Assembly: GCF_048544455.1 (NCBI RefSeq)
Contig: NC_133536.1
Location: forward strand, 193,257,325-193,321,324
Origin: Silene latifolia
Taxonomy: Eukaryota > Streptophyta > Magnoliopsida > Caryophyllales > Caryophyllaceae
Direction of reading: 5' to 3'
Length of the DNA stretch: 64,000 nucleotides
Positions 49,133-61,800 of the stretch are shown one piece after another; the first letter of the stretch is position 1, and each line of letters starts with the position of its first letter. The notes beneath the pieces were generated by a model. That model was not told the DNA's origin. It did no database searches and worked only from the letters and a program-made list of their open reading frames with translations. The position numbers were made by a program, and so were the translations under genes.

Positions 49133-50916
49133 TGATCGGAGCCATTTGGTGTTCACAATTAAACATATGTGGTCGTTGGTCAATGGTCGATACAAAACAC
49201 AATTTATACTTCACAAACAACTCTACAATTAGTAAAGAGGCAAGTAAAGGTCGGATCCCAAGGGACGGTATTGAAATGAAGATTCTATTGTAACTAGTGG
49301 TGTCTAGGGGTGTCACAAATTGGGTTGATGTAGAAGGTTACTAAACTAAAATAACAATGAAAATAAACTAGCAAGGTAAATAAAATAAGGGGTGTAAACA
49401 ATTGATTAAAAGCACTAGGGTGTCATGGGTTCATAGGGGATTCATGGGATATGATCATACAAACATGTTCTCAAATTATAAGCAAGCAATTATTGTTGTG
49501 ATGGATCGAGTTGGGTTATATCTTACAATCCTAGGAAAGTTTGGGTCCGGAGCCGAATCGATTAGATTGTACAACACCTACAAGTCGACTTAATCTTTCC
49601 TACTCAACACATGCATGGTCTAACAAGACTCGAGTTGGGTTATGTCTTACAAGTCAAGTTGAAAGGATAGAAGATGATAGTAAATGCAAGGATTCATAGG
49701 CTTAGCATTTCATCAAATATAACATGTGCATGTATTAAGATCAAAACAAGCAAGCAAATAAGATATGAAAGCATATTAATTTAAGCATGAATCATTCTCC
49801 ATGTTGGTTTCCCCTAATCACCCATTAAACCCTAGCTAAGAGACTACTCACTCATTATCATATTGATCATGCTAGAAAGGTTGTCAATCATACTAACATA
49901 ATGAAACATGATGAATAAATGAAAGTAATTAGCAATAATTAAAAAGGGATTAAGAGATTATACCTACTAATGATTCCAATAATAAAGATGCAAAGAATAA
50001 TAGAAGAACTTGATGATTGATGGAAGGTTGTCAATCTCCCAATAAACCCAATAATCTTCTAATTACCCAAAATAAATGAAGAACAAGAGAGAGATTCAAG
50101 AACTAAAACTTGGATTAAAACTAGATTAATACTTGATTACAATATTGAAGAGAGATTTTGTTGATATTAACTACTCTAACTATTGATAAGAAGAACATGC
50201 TCCTCTAATTAGACTAATGGGGTATTTATAGTGAAAATTAGGGAGGATGCATTAGGGTTAACTAAGGGCTAAACTAGTAATTACACTTTTTAAGTTGAGC
50301 AAGGAGACTCCGGTATTGTCCGAGAGAAGGGAGTCTCAAATCGTGGCTTGAAGAACGAAAACGTGCGTCTTTGTCTTTGCAATCCGTGCGGATGGGAGTC
50401 GGGACGGCCGGATTGTGCTGGAGAATCCGAGCGGATTCTTGGTCAAGACGCTCGGATTGGTGAGGTGGAATCCGAGCGGATTCCTTTGAAGGACGCTCGG
50501 ATTGTGCTTGGCGGACGGACGGATTGTGTACAATCCGTTCGGATTGTCTGGCAGCATCTTTTCTCCTTCTTTTCTTCCCTTTTCTTCATGAATTCCTTGG
50601 GGATTCCCTTGGGGACTCAAGGATCCTTTTCTCAACAATGCTCTTCTCCTTTTCTCAACAATGCTCTTCTACTATACTATGTACAAAGGCCTTCTAGTCT
50701 TGTCTCTCCTTGATGCTTGGTCATTGGATACGATCAATTTAGCCTCGTTTTGCCATGAAAATGCAAGATTCTTACTCCTTTCCTACCAAGGGATCAAAAT
50801 CTCAAAGAATATGCAAAACAAAGAACTAAAGATAAGAAATGACCCAAATAGTCACTAAAAAGCATGGAAACAATGGTAATTTGGGGGCTAAATATGCGCT
50901 AATTATGGTCACATCA
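49133..50916 (-). mobile_element. LTR-A3
   Basis: 1784 bp, nearly identical to LTR-A1 and LTR-A2. TATA is at 50223-50230 and the array at 50380-50545. On the left is the primer site of A3; on the right is the purine tract of a further, partial A internal region. Confidence 0.85.
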
Positions 50917-52918
50917 AATATCCCCAAACCGAACCTTTGCTCGTCCCGAGTAAAGAGGTGACAAAGACTAGGACCGATACTAACCTAACCTAATAATTAT
51001 AGCCGATATGAGACAATTAGCGGGTCTCACTCCGCCCCTTCAACTCACAACAAGACAACCATGAGGTAGGATGCCTTCTTGCAAGGCAAGGTGGGTCTTG
51101 CCAAAATGGCGACACATCCAAACATTAAGCACACAAAAACACATAATGGATGCATCTACAAAAAGAATAGCCACTTTCCTCATTTAAGTGGCGGAAATTA
51201 TCTACAAGGGAAGCAATTCAAGGGTACACAATCCTTCATAGATGCAATTTGTTCAAACTACTAAGCCTAGAAGGATACCAATAAATCACCTCCAAAAGGT
51301 GTCAAGCTAGGGTACCTTTGTCCTCAATCGTTAAATGCTTTTGTCAAGAGTAGACTCCCTATGGTGTTAGAAACACTGGAGGATCGCGGAATTCCCCCTC
51401 TTGCCTAGACAAGAAGAAGGGTCGTCCCCTCTCTACTATGCACAAAAATGGATACGATGGAAAAGGGATCGATAGTAATTGAGTTTCATTTTGGGAGTTT
51501 GCTTTTGTTTTTGTTTTTCCCCCCAATTTCTTTGGCATTTGACATTTGAGAACACTTTCTTGCCATTTCTTTTTGATTTTTGGCATTTCAATACTTGACA
51601 ACTTTTTGCATTTTCTTTTGAACATTTTCAAAGTCACCCCAATTAGTAACGAGGGTGCCTTGTATTTGAAGCTTAGGAGTTCTATTTTTGCTCCTCTTTT
51701 CATTTGATGCATTTTTGCAAACTTTTTCTTTTCTTTTCATTTCATTGAACTCAAATTGATTTCTTTTTGTGCCCATTCCCTTTTGTTGACAAAAATGTGG
51801 TAGAACATGGATGAATGATAGAAGTATGCATGGTTTCAAGGGTCACCTTGGAATAAACGGTAGCCAAGGAGTTATCACACCACAAGGTACTCTTGACTCG
51901 GCCTTAAACCATGGGTCAAAGGATACTAGCATGACACATCCTAGGGTGTTTTACAAGCATTCTAACAAGCAAAGTCTTAAGAATAAAAAGCATCTACTAA
52001 GGCCTATATACACTTGTCAAGCTTCCCAAGTAGACGGTTTCACAAAATTTTTCTAACCATGCAAACTACATGCCATGATGCAACTAACATATAAACATCC
52101 TAATGCAAATGATTCTACCAACTAATATGACATATATTCTAAATGCAATCCTAAGTTCACATTGTTTTACCGCATCAATCAAAATAAAGCCACATAGTCA
52201 TTAACATAGAGAGGAAAAAGGAGATTGGAAAGATCATACCATGCGGTCTTCAATATCCTCATGTCTCGGATGTGGCGTAGTCGATCAAAGTGAACAAGGA
52301 TGAAACAAACACAATATATACAATAATATATACACAAAGGAAATGAACTTGTTTTTGGTTTTTCAATTTTTATGATTTTTATGATTTTTGTGAAATTTTT
52401 CAATTTTTATGTTTTTTGGATAAAAGTTAAGTGTTAGAATTCCCATCCTCACACTAATATGGGCATTGTCCTCAATGGCCAAAATGATGGAAATTATGCA
52501 AAATGATGCATGATTTTCTATACTAAATGCAATTCTACACTAAGCTATACTACATGATGCATGTTTTTTTGTTATGACGGAGAGGATAATTTAGATTACC
52601 TCCCGTTGTGTATGCATTAACTTCCCCAAACCAAATAAGACACTATTGCTAATGTCAAAGCATGGGTATAGTTCATGCACACACTATGCTATGCATGAAG
52701 TAAGATTGTCATTTTGGATTTTCAAAAATGGGAACAATAAAGAACACCTCAATGGAACCGAGGTGTGAGTCCTTTGATGTTGCTAGGACTAAACCAACAA
52801 TGATCAAAATGAAATAAAGTACAAAGAGATATAGACAAACCATGGGAGAGTAGGAGTCTCCAAGGCTAGTCTTCCATCATGCTATCATCATCACCACTTC
52901 CCTCATGAGAAGTGGTCA
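50917..52918 (-). mobile_element. 3' part of a fourth A internal region
   Basis: It matches 20408 to about 22410 of A1: purine tract, 3' untranslated part and the last codons of the second ORF. It stops abruptly at 52918, followed by 23 unmatched bases and then the end of an LTR-B. Confidence 0.8.
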
Positions 52919-52941
52919 AAGTGCCAACGACCACATAGCGT

Positions 52942-53262
52942 ATTTCTTCATGCAATGCCTTCCTTCTCGCCATCCTTGCTTTTAACCCTTTGATCCTTCT
53001 ATATACACTTTATTCCTACATACTTGGCCATCATTCTTGCCTCCTCTTCATACTAGTCCATCTAATATCATCAATAAGCTTCCAAATATGCACGAAAGAC
53101 GGGAATTTCCGCCTTATTATCTCTTTTTCTACAAAACATATGAAATGCGATAGAAAAGCAAATAGGAAGGTTTTGACGGATAAAATGGCCATAGAATGTT
53201 ATAAAAGTATGCAAAATAGGTTCAATTAGGGGACTAAATGTGCGCAAATAATGTTCACATCA
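52942..53262 (-). mobile_element. Terminal 320 bp of an LTR-B (right end of the mosaic)
   Basis: Nearly identical to the last 320 bp of LTR-B1 (about 29380-29699), ending TTCACATCA directly before the gcctc duplication. The rest of this LTR is missing. Confidence 0.85.
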
Positions 53263-53681
53263 GCCTCTTTTATCCTGGCCTCCACCCCATAGAAACCTTC
53301 TTGTTCTTTTATCAATGTCATCACAAGTATATTGGGACAGTTTTGCAGTTTGCATTGCAGAACTCGGGATGGTTGAGAGGGTGGATTGGATCAATGTGAT
53401 CCTTCCCGCCATTGATATATGTTTGGCTTTCCATCCGGACAGTCGCTTATCAATCTTTTGGACAATAAAATCAAAAGTATCGTTCGTAACCCGTCCATTA
53501 ATTGTCGGCATTCCAAGATACATGCCTAAATCCTCTGTCTTCGCAATTCGAAGCTCATTCGAGATCGCACCCGCCAATTCACTATTAGTGTTAGGGGAGA
53601 AGTAAACTTTCGACTTGTTCAAACTCACTTTCTGACCCGAGGCTGCGCAAAAAGCATCCAAGACTAGCGTAATGGCCTTAG
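53263..53681 (-). mobile_element. LINE piece 2 (post-RT/thumb region)
   Basis: On the minus strand: LDAFCAASGQKVSLNKSKV, YLGMPTINGRV, WKAKHISMAGRITLIQSTL, RRFLWGG. This is the standard L1-type sequence between RT and the zinc-binding domain. Its right edge is element D2 and its left edge the gcctc duplication. The frame is open. Confidence 0.9.
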
Positions 53682-55753
53682 TGTATCACCCCCGTACACC
53701 AAGGTGCCTTACCAAGGACCACCCAAGTGTATGGAGGTGTCACCATCTCGGTTACCTGAGGTAGTAGATCAAATAAACAATAAAAGAACAATTACTAAAA
53801 TAGTTTAAGCCTTTACAACGCAGAATTATATCACTACGATCGATCTCGTCACCGTTAGTCCCTAATTCTATCACTACGAAGCACAACACAAATCATAGAC
53901 GTTATTAAGTTATTTACGAGTAATACATGTTTCTTGCACAAAACCGTAGTAAACAATTCACGTCACAACTAATGCATACAACTAATCTTGACTACACAAT
54001 AGATACGTTTGAGCTATGAACTTTCATCAACCTACTTTATCACACAATTCTATACACATTCGGTACTTCATTACTCCTATGGAGATCACATATAAACACA
54101 TTTCAGACGCGAGGCCTATCATACTCATCTACGAAGTTTCCTGGTCACATCTTACCTTGCTCAATTCATGCCACCCTTTTATCATTCATCCAACAACTCA
54201 CAAACTTAACCATTCACAAGTATTATGCACACATTACCACACAAGATACTGTAAACAAGTACATATGACGGACACACTTATCACAAACTACTCCTATACA
54301 TCTACCCTTCCCACGGTGGCTGGCTTAAGCATGATTGGTGCCGGGATTCTGAGATGAGGGCGCCTTCTCACCCAAAACCGACATAAGGGGGCTCCCAACA
54401 CACATACACCAGGTTCATTTTAAATTGACACCTTATGTTCATTTGGTTCATTGGTTCAGGTTCCAAAATCGTCGCTCTGATACCACTTTGTAACATCCCC
54501 GTACACCAAGGTGCCTTACCAAGGACCACCCCAGTGTATGGAGGTGTCACCATCTCGGTTACCCGAGGTAGTAGATCAAATAAACAATAAAAGAACAATT
54601 ACTAAAATAGTTTAAGCCTTTACAATGCAGAACAGCGTGACACGATACAACGGTATAACAATAAAGACTACTAAGCTTGAAAGTCAGAGACATCTACTCC
54701 GGTAGCGTGGTGACTCGATTCCCTTCCAAGCCTGCAAGCAACAAGACCAACTGGACTTGCTAAACCAACTGCTCACCATCCCCGAATGGATCACCATAGT
54801 TTTGAAAACACAATACGGGGTCAGTTTACTGTATAACAAAATAAGATAAGTACGAAAAGACAAATAACTGATCATCATCCACCTCCAAATCCTGATCTCA
54901 CATCGTAACGGACTACACACTAAAGTGTGTAGCCCTGCCAGATTACCCATCGCAACAGATAATCCTCACCGCCAGTGGGGGACCGCAGCCAATCCCCACC
55001 TAAGCCCCGCTCATCAACGAGCGATAACCCTGTTCATTAATGTGTACATCCTCTTCTGTGGCGGGTTCCACAGAGGGCGAAACTAGGGCGTGAAACCACT
55101 CCCGCAAGTGACTCCACTCAGCCGAGGACGCACCTCGCGAACATCACCAACAACCATCACAACACCAACATCAAACTTCAATCCAACAACAGCAGATAAT
55201 CACAATATCAATCGTACAAACAATTACCACATAATCTTAAATCAATTAAACAGTAAACGGAGTAGGAAAACCCTACCTTATTGCTAATCCATTAAAATGC
55301 ATCCAATCAACTAGCCAAGCAATAGTCCGAGACGAACCCTTAAGACACGAACCAAAGTCGACAACGATGGCATCCTTGCTTGAATACTCCGCATATAACC
55401 CATCCCCTACCAGGGTTAGTGTCTAGGCTAAAAGAGAGTGTAGGGAGAGGTGGGTGATAGGTGAGATAGATAAATATTAGGTTTAGAGAGAAAGAGAACC
55501 ATCCAAAATAAATTAAGACTTACGAACTCGCGTTTTATAGTAACGCGCCAATAGCGGCCATACTCGGTCGAGTACTCCCATACTCGGCTGAGTAAGCCCT
55601 ACTCGGTCGAGTGTTAACACCACTCGGCCAAGTAGCCCCTGCTAGGTCAAGTAAACCGTCACATAGATCCTTTATCCTCTCGCCTATCCCCTCCTACGAT
55701 CTTCTGTGGTCAAACGATCGGTCAAAGGGTCCTTAAACAGGGCGGGTATTACA
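53682..55753 (-). mobile_element. LTR element D2, reduced, inside the LINE
   Basis: Second member of family D: a complete 5' LTR (54489-55753, TGTAACATCC to GTATTACA), a tRNA-iMet-type primer site (54471-54485), a short leader, and only the first 140 bp of the other LTR (53682-53825). The flanks cttag (53677-53681) and gttag (55754-55758) are a target duplication with one mismatch. No coding capacity remains. Confidence 0.8.
55559..55645. repeat. ACTCG-NN-CGAGT array in LTR D2
   Basis: About five modules in the D word set (ACTCGGTCGAGT, ACTCGGCTGAGT and variants), 20-110 bp upstream of minus-strand TATAAAA (55533-55539). Confidence 0.8.
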
Positions 55754-57127
55754 GTTAGCTTGTTCCACTCTGGCTTCACCAAACAAAATGATATCATCCC
55801 CGAAAAAAAGATGGGTTATGAAAGGGCCATCGCGGCTCGTTTTGAAACCATCCCACTGGCCTACACGGTTATACTTATTAATCAATTGGCTCAACTTCTC
55901 CACACAAATTGTGAAAATATATGGGGATAAATGGTCCCCTTGTCTGATGCCACGAGTGGGAGCGAAATTTTCCGTCTTTTCGCCATTCCAAAGCACATAT
56001 AGTATTGAAGATTTAATGCATTTCATTATGGTACCTATCATCCTCTCTGGGAGTTTCATATCTCGAAGAGTGAACTCGATGAAAGGCCATTCCAATATGT
56101 CATATACTTTTTTGAGGTCTAGTTTCAAAGCCATGAACCCCTTTCTTCCTCTCTTACCCCGCATAGAGTGAAGAACTTCCTGCACCAAAACTATGTTATC
56201 CGAGATTTGTCTTCGAGGAGCGAAGCTACAATTCATCGGGCTAATGAGTATGGGCAACACTGGCTTGAGGCGGTTTACAATCATCTTTGTAATAATCTTG
56301 ACGGATACATTACATAATCCTATCGGTCTAAATTGAGAAGGCGAGTGTGAATGGTCCACTTTAGGGATGAGCGTGAGAAACGTGTCACACAGACCTAAAG
56401 GAAATTCGTCTTCATGTAGTGCTTTAAGTATCATTCGACACAGGCTCGGTGACACCGTTTCCCATTGTGACTGATAAAAGATGGCTTGGAAACCATCAAG
56501 ACCAGGAGCCTTATACTGTGACATTTGATTCAGCGCACACTGGATTTCCGCACTTAAGTAGTTCCGGTCAAGTTTCCCACGTTCTACCATCGTTAATTTC
56601 GGAAATAAACCACTCGTCAGCCACTCCAAATTAATGGTTGATACGTGACTAGCGAAGAACTTTTTAAAAAAGTTCAAAACTAAGTTTTTCACCTATTTGC
56701 CATTCCATACCCATTGACCTTCAGCATTCTGTAAACCTTCAATGCGATTGTGCTTCCTCCGAACTATGGTACTAAGATGGAAAAATCTTGTATTTCTATC
56801 TCCATCACATATAGCTTCCATTCTAGACTTCTGAAACCATAACAACTCTTCTTGTTTGAGAACCTCGTCTAGTTATTGCTTAAGCTTCCATTCGTGTTTA
56901 AACAAATAATTCATCCCACCTCTGGCTATTTTCTTCTGTACGCCTAGAAGTCTCCTTTCCAAGCTTCTTTTACGTTCAAAAATATTACCAAAAACATTCC
57001 TATTCCAGTTTTGTAAAGAGTTTGCAAATTCATAAACAAACGAAATTAATGGTTGGTCATTTTTCCAATTGGTCTTGACAAATTCCGAGAATTTATTATG
57101 ACACATCTGACACGTCTGTCGCGTACC
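55754..57127 (-). mobile_element. LINE piece 1 (reverse transcriptase core)
   Basis: The main frame (55754-56692) contains the L1-type RT motifs in order: APGLDGFQAIFYQSQW, LIPKVDHSHSPSQFRPIGLCN, LDLKKVYDILEWPF (motif A aspartates kept), RGIRQGDHLSPYIF and LFFGDDIILFGEA (motif C, usually FADD). Upstream (56693-57127) the linker between endonuclease and RT is present but separated by stops. The endonuclease itself would lie beyond the LTR that begins at 57128. Inactive. Confidence 0.9.
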
Positions 57128-58591
57128 TGTCAAAAATAAACCTAACAGTCTCAACTAAAAATGTAGTAGAGGCAGTCGAGTATCGAATCCTCAGGGAGGT
57201 AATGCAACTACAGCTATCTATTTCTAATCCTATGGTAACAATTGGGGTTGATTAAATTTTTGGTTCTAACTACGGAGTTGAAAGTAAGAGAAATAAGGCG
57301 AGAGCAGTAAAGCAAGAAGTGAATTAAACTATCAATAAGAGTGGGACATGTCGGGAATTCGGTTCACTACGGTAGTTCAACAACTCAGCAGTAAATAACT
57401 CAGACGAACTAATGCAAGACGGATATTAGAAGGTCCTTTCGGTCCACTTCCCACCCTAAAATACCGCTAACTTAACTTTCGTCCTCATTAGGGTAGTCTC
57501 TTTATAGCGAGGCCTATTTAGTCCAATCTTTCGATCCGGGATTAATTGTGCATTAATGGGTGACATAGAAGCGTGCACTCAACTAGGTCGAGAATTACAG
57601 TTATATTGCTATAGTGACAGAGTCTCTTTAATCAATTCGTCTAATTCATTCACTACGTCGTCATTATTCTACCGCAGATCCCCTAATCCCAACATGAAGG
57701 GGTTTAGTTACTCATACTCGTAATTAATCTAACAGCAGATAATTTCCCAGCAGAAAACATAACGAAATAATAATAAAATGCAATGATAAATAAACTAGGG
57801 CAGAAGAATGATAACAATAGCAAGAATTAAAACAACAAGAAAGTTAATTATTATTAAGAGAGAAAGAGAATTACAATCCGAGCAATTCCGGCGTAAAGAA
57901 CGAAATCCGAGTGAAATAATCCAACGTCGAAAGTAACAGTGAAAGGAGGAGAGTAACGTAGGAAAAGGTAGCAGTAGTTCTAATGTGAATAATAATAGAA
58001 AAGATAGTAAAAAGAATGACTCATAACCTAGTAAAACATAGGTTAAATAGCCAAAACCCCTAAGTGTTTATGCGGAAATAAGAAAACACGGACTGATTAG
58101 GCCCACAATGTCGAAATCCTCTCGATCGAGTAGGCAAAACCACTCGATCGACCAATGTCTCAGCGGAAGTCCCTCGATCGACCAACAACCAACTCGATCG
58201 AGGACTTAGTCATGTTCAGCTAACTCGATCGAGGAAGGAACCTCTCGATCGAGCCTCAGGGAGCCTTGGAACCACTCGATCGACCTCCAAACAGCTCGAT
58301 AGACCACTTGGGTCTTCAATTCAGCTCACGTCTTCACCCAAATGCCTCGTAATGCGTGCAACGACACTTATAAGTGCAACATCTCACTCTGGGACAATCC
58401 CGTCTCCTCTAAATGCATGCAAAAAGGACGAAAAGGAGCATGGTTCCGCTACTTCCGCGATTATCCCTACAAAAAGGACAAAATACACCAAAGTAGCCAA
58501 TTCGGGGAAAAATACTATAAAAACAGTATATAAATGCATAGAAATACGTCTTTGAAATAGGCCAAAAAGACTATACATTAGGCACGTATCA
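57128..58591 (-). mobile_element. LTR-C (3' LTR of element C)
   Basis: 1464 bp from TGTCAAAAATAAACC to CACGTATCA. A purine tract (TTTGGGGAGATT on the minus strand) adjoins its right edge, so the element continues rightwards and this is its 3' LTR. TATA-like TATTTAA is at 58043-58049, with the CTCG-AT-CGAG array at 58121-58305 upstream. It interrupts the LINE. The other LTR is outside the window. Confidence 0.8.
58121..58305. repeat. CTCG-AT-CGAG array in LTR-C
   Basis: About nine modules CTCGATCGAG or CTCGATCGACC, mostly 18-30 bp apart, 70-260 bp upstream of the minus-strand TATA-like box. LTR-E at the left end of the window uses the same word. Confidence 0.9.
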
Positions 58592-60433
58592 AATCTCCCC
58601 AAACCAAACCTTTACTCGCCCTCGAGTAAACTCAAAACTAAACTAATGGAACGGAAATGATAACTCAGAGCTAGCTTAACTTATCTACTTGAACCACTTT
58701 AATGCAACAGAAATTAACAGTTAAAGCTAGACAGTCAATACGCAAACGAATTATAAGTCATTCGAAAATAAAGTGACTTATCGACCTTGCAAGACCAACA
58801 AAACTGGACTCTCACGTGGTCACTCTTCTCTCATGAAGCAAAGGGCAAATGTTATATGTAAAAGAGAGAAGAAAAGACAGTCACTCGCCTAACTGCGACC
58901 TACATAGCATGCATGCAACAAAAATGAAAGACAATTCAAGTACTAATGCACACACTCCAACCAATAATGTCCGTCACAGCCAAGGGTTTGCAAATAATAT
59001 GGGAATAGTGAGGTTCAGGTGAGAAAAGGCAAAACAAGTTATGGAAATGTGGAGGTAAAAGCGTCAAGCTAGTTCCTAACAGGACCATGAAAAACCATCC
59101 GAATCTCAACTGACTGAAAGACTAAACACGGGTGCCCTTCACTTGGCACAAAACTCACTAGACTGGAAGCACAATCTCCTCAAAAAATATAGAATAAGAG
59201 TGGAGGAGCTAGACGGTCACAAAGTTCCCTTTTTTAAACACCGTTTGAGACAACTAACTGAAACAACCAACCCTCTTGTCGATTGTACGTCTTCAAACAT
59301 CTTCTCAATTCTGACAAGAGGGTACAACTTTTTTTCACAATTTTTCTCTTTCGTACGTGAATCTCATCATCTTTTTTCATTTTCTTTTTTCTTTACTTCT
59401 TCTTTCACGTTCCTCTTTTTTTTTCTTTTTCAATACTTTTTTTTTTCTTTTTCGTTTCTTCCTCCTTCCTTAATACAAACACCAACTCCAAACGGGAATT
59501 ACGGACCAAACTGCAACGGAAAACATACCACAAAAGGACAGACTAACTAGCTTGACTAGGCAGGCTTAGTTTGGAATGTGGCTAATGGGTCAAAAAGGCA
59601 AGTTTTGGTCAATGTGGAGCTAAATGGGTGAAAGATGTAAAGAAAGGGGAATTTGCAAGACCCTCCCTGCATGTGACACCAACCGCAGACCCGAATATGT
59701 GCATTTGACGAGAAATTGAATGTCATAAATGTGCAAATGAGACGAACATGCTATACAAGGAGTACTACTCTCAAAATTCCTAATGAACTGGTCATGAATG
59801 GCACCAGTTATGGCTCTAAAACTCAGAATTTTTAAGTAGTTTGCCAATTTATCAGGTCAAGTCTAAACAGTCAGCTATTATTTGAACAGAAATTCGTAGA
59901 CTATGCGTATGACAAAGCTAAAAACCATCAATAAAGTGCAAGGCTCAAGTGAATTGACAAGTTAAGTGCAATTTCATCACGGGAATCTACCGTTCCGACT
60001 CAACCTAAATGCAAAAATAAACGTGAAATTTTTTTTGAATTTTTAACATTTTCTAATTTTTTGATTTTTCGATTTTTTTGAAAATAAACAACAAATGCAA
60101 ACTGAAAATTAAACGTGAATGCAAAACAAATGCAGATGCAGACTCAAAAGGATGCAATACCCTCCCCAAACCAAAACGGACAACGCCCTCGTTGTCCTCC
60201 AAAGATACACCAAAAAAAAATGGGGGATGGGAGTATACAACCAATAAAAGAAAAATAAAGGAGACGAAATAAAAAGAGTAAGATAACATACAAGACACGA
60301 ACTTCCCCAAACCAGGCCGAAAAAATCGGGAAGTGAGTAGACCGATAGCTACTCGTCGTCGGCACCATTGTCTCTCAGGTACTCCGACTCAACAAAACGG
60401 TCTCCCCAAACCAGCAACAAACAAGGGAGAGAC
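58592..60433 (-). mobile_element. 3' untranslated part of element C
   Basis: Noncoding region between the second ORF and the 3' LTR, with a purine tract at the LTR edge and a long pyrimidine-rich stretch at 59330-59465. It corresponds in position to the 3' part of element A. No gene seen. Confidence 0.65.
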
Positions 60434-61034
60434 TCAGTCGTCATCTCCAGCCTGATCCTCCGGATCGGGTACGAACGGAGGATCACTCTCCTCCTCTCTG
60501 GCAGCTCTCGCTGCCGCCTGCTCTGCCCGTAACCGCACCTCTCGTGCTACCGCTGTCTCCTCCGGCTCCGACTCTGAGTCAGAAGGTAGTGGAGGGTACC
60601 CGTCCGCTGGGTATCGGTAGAAGGAAGGATGCGGCCACCCCTCTGGAAACGGTCGCCGGGCTCGGATGTGGAACTCGTAGAGCGGGAATGCAGCCAAAGC
60701 CATATCCCGTCTCATCTCAGTAATGTACCGTGGGCATCTTCGGTAGAGGTGTGAGTGCGCTCTCCCCTGTAGCAACAGCCTCAGAAGGGCTGGAAGTGAC
60801 GGCTAACTAGCTAGCCTGCGGGTGTGGCCTCGGTGGCACCATACCAGGCTGTGGGAAGCGGGGGATGAATCCGCAGTCCAGCAAAGAGAAAGGCCTGGTA
60901 GGAGTGGTGGTAACGGCATGAGCTATAGTGGTTACCAGGGCAGTAGTGGTGACAGCAGGGACCACTAACTCGTTCCCGGACGAGCTGGACGAGCTGGAGG
61001 ACGTACTGGTAGAAGGCAAAGAACTCGCGTCCAT
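60434..61034 (-). pseudogene. Second ORF of element C (short, acidic tail)
   Basis: It starts MDASSLPSTSTSSSSSSSSG and ends in an acidic, alanine- and glutamate-rich tail (PSDSESEPEETAVAREV, PEDQAGDDD). Position and tail match the second ORF of element A, but the large ATHILA ORF-1-like middle is not visible. A 3' splice signal (TTTGCAG) lies directly before the start, so a leader intron is possible. At least one break. Confidence 0.45.
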
Positions 61035-61800
61035 CCTGCAAAGTATCAAAGGGCACGAATAAGAGAAGATGCTGCTAACCGTGGTTAAAACAACCGCTAA
61101 CCAACATGTGACAGCAAAAAGGATGGCCCTATTGGTCGAAACAATCGACGTACAGCAATCAAAACCAAGCAATTCCTCAAAAAATTTCGAAAAACAGCAT
61201 GTGAGTGGTGATAATATGATAAAACAGTGACTGCAAAGGGGCTAATACAGCATGAAAACCGAAAATAGGGGCATGTATGACTCCGGGCAGTCGAGAGTAA
61301 CCATTCACAGCGCGAGATTCCTAATAATTCACAGCATATAAAAGTGATAGGAGACGGTAACGGCGGTTAACAACAGCGTTAAGTAAGCATGGACTGAAGT
61401 TAAGCAAGCAAGGCAACAGAAAACCGTCTGACAGTCGACACATTTCGACTCACAGGAACCCTAATCGCGGAAATCGCGCAAAATTCGAGTTTAACATGCA
61501 AAAACAGTGAGGAATTGCGAAAACATCATCAACAAGCTAATCAAGGGCAAATAAACACAATTTAATCGAATAAATTCGACTAGGCAAGGAATTTTCGAAC
61601 CCTAATTCAATCACCTCAAGAATTTCGAATTAATTAAAGATAAAATGCAAAGAGTGTGAGAAAAATACTTACTTGATGATGAGGATTCTATACAAGCAGT
61701 TAAACTTCAAATAACAAGCAACAAAGGCGGATTTTGATCGAGAAAAACCGCAAACCCTAATTCCTCTTAAAATCCGAAAAAAACGAGCACAAAAGAGGGG

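Larger units (their letters stand above)
18626..53262 (-). mobile_element. 34.6-kb mosaic of family A and B LTR elements in a LINE
   Basis: The whole block is bounded by TG...CA ends and one 5-bp duplication (gcctc). Left to right: LTR-A1, full internal A1, LTR-B1, internal B, start of LTR-B2, inverted A segment, 5' part of internal A2, LTR-A2, full internal A3, LTR-A3, 3' part of an A internal region, end of an LTR-B. All parts point to the minus strand except 33713-36149. A copies differ by eye at about 1% or less, so the events are recent. The left end is A type and the right end B type, which a single insertion does not explain; recombination or misassembly must be considered. Confidence 0.75.

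Noticed and set aside
58121-58305. Regularly spaced CTCGATCGAG looks like a CRISPR repeat-spacer array
   Set aside because: The repeat is a 10-bp palindrome with irregular spacing inside a plant LTR, and there are no cas genes or long direct repeats.
59330-59465. Long pyrimidine-rich tract in element C
   Set aside because: Low-complexity sequence in the 3' untranslated part; no structure beyond composition.
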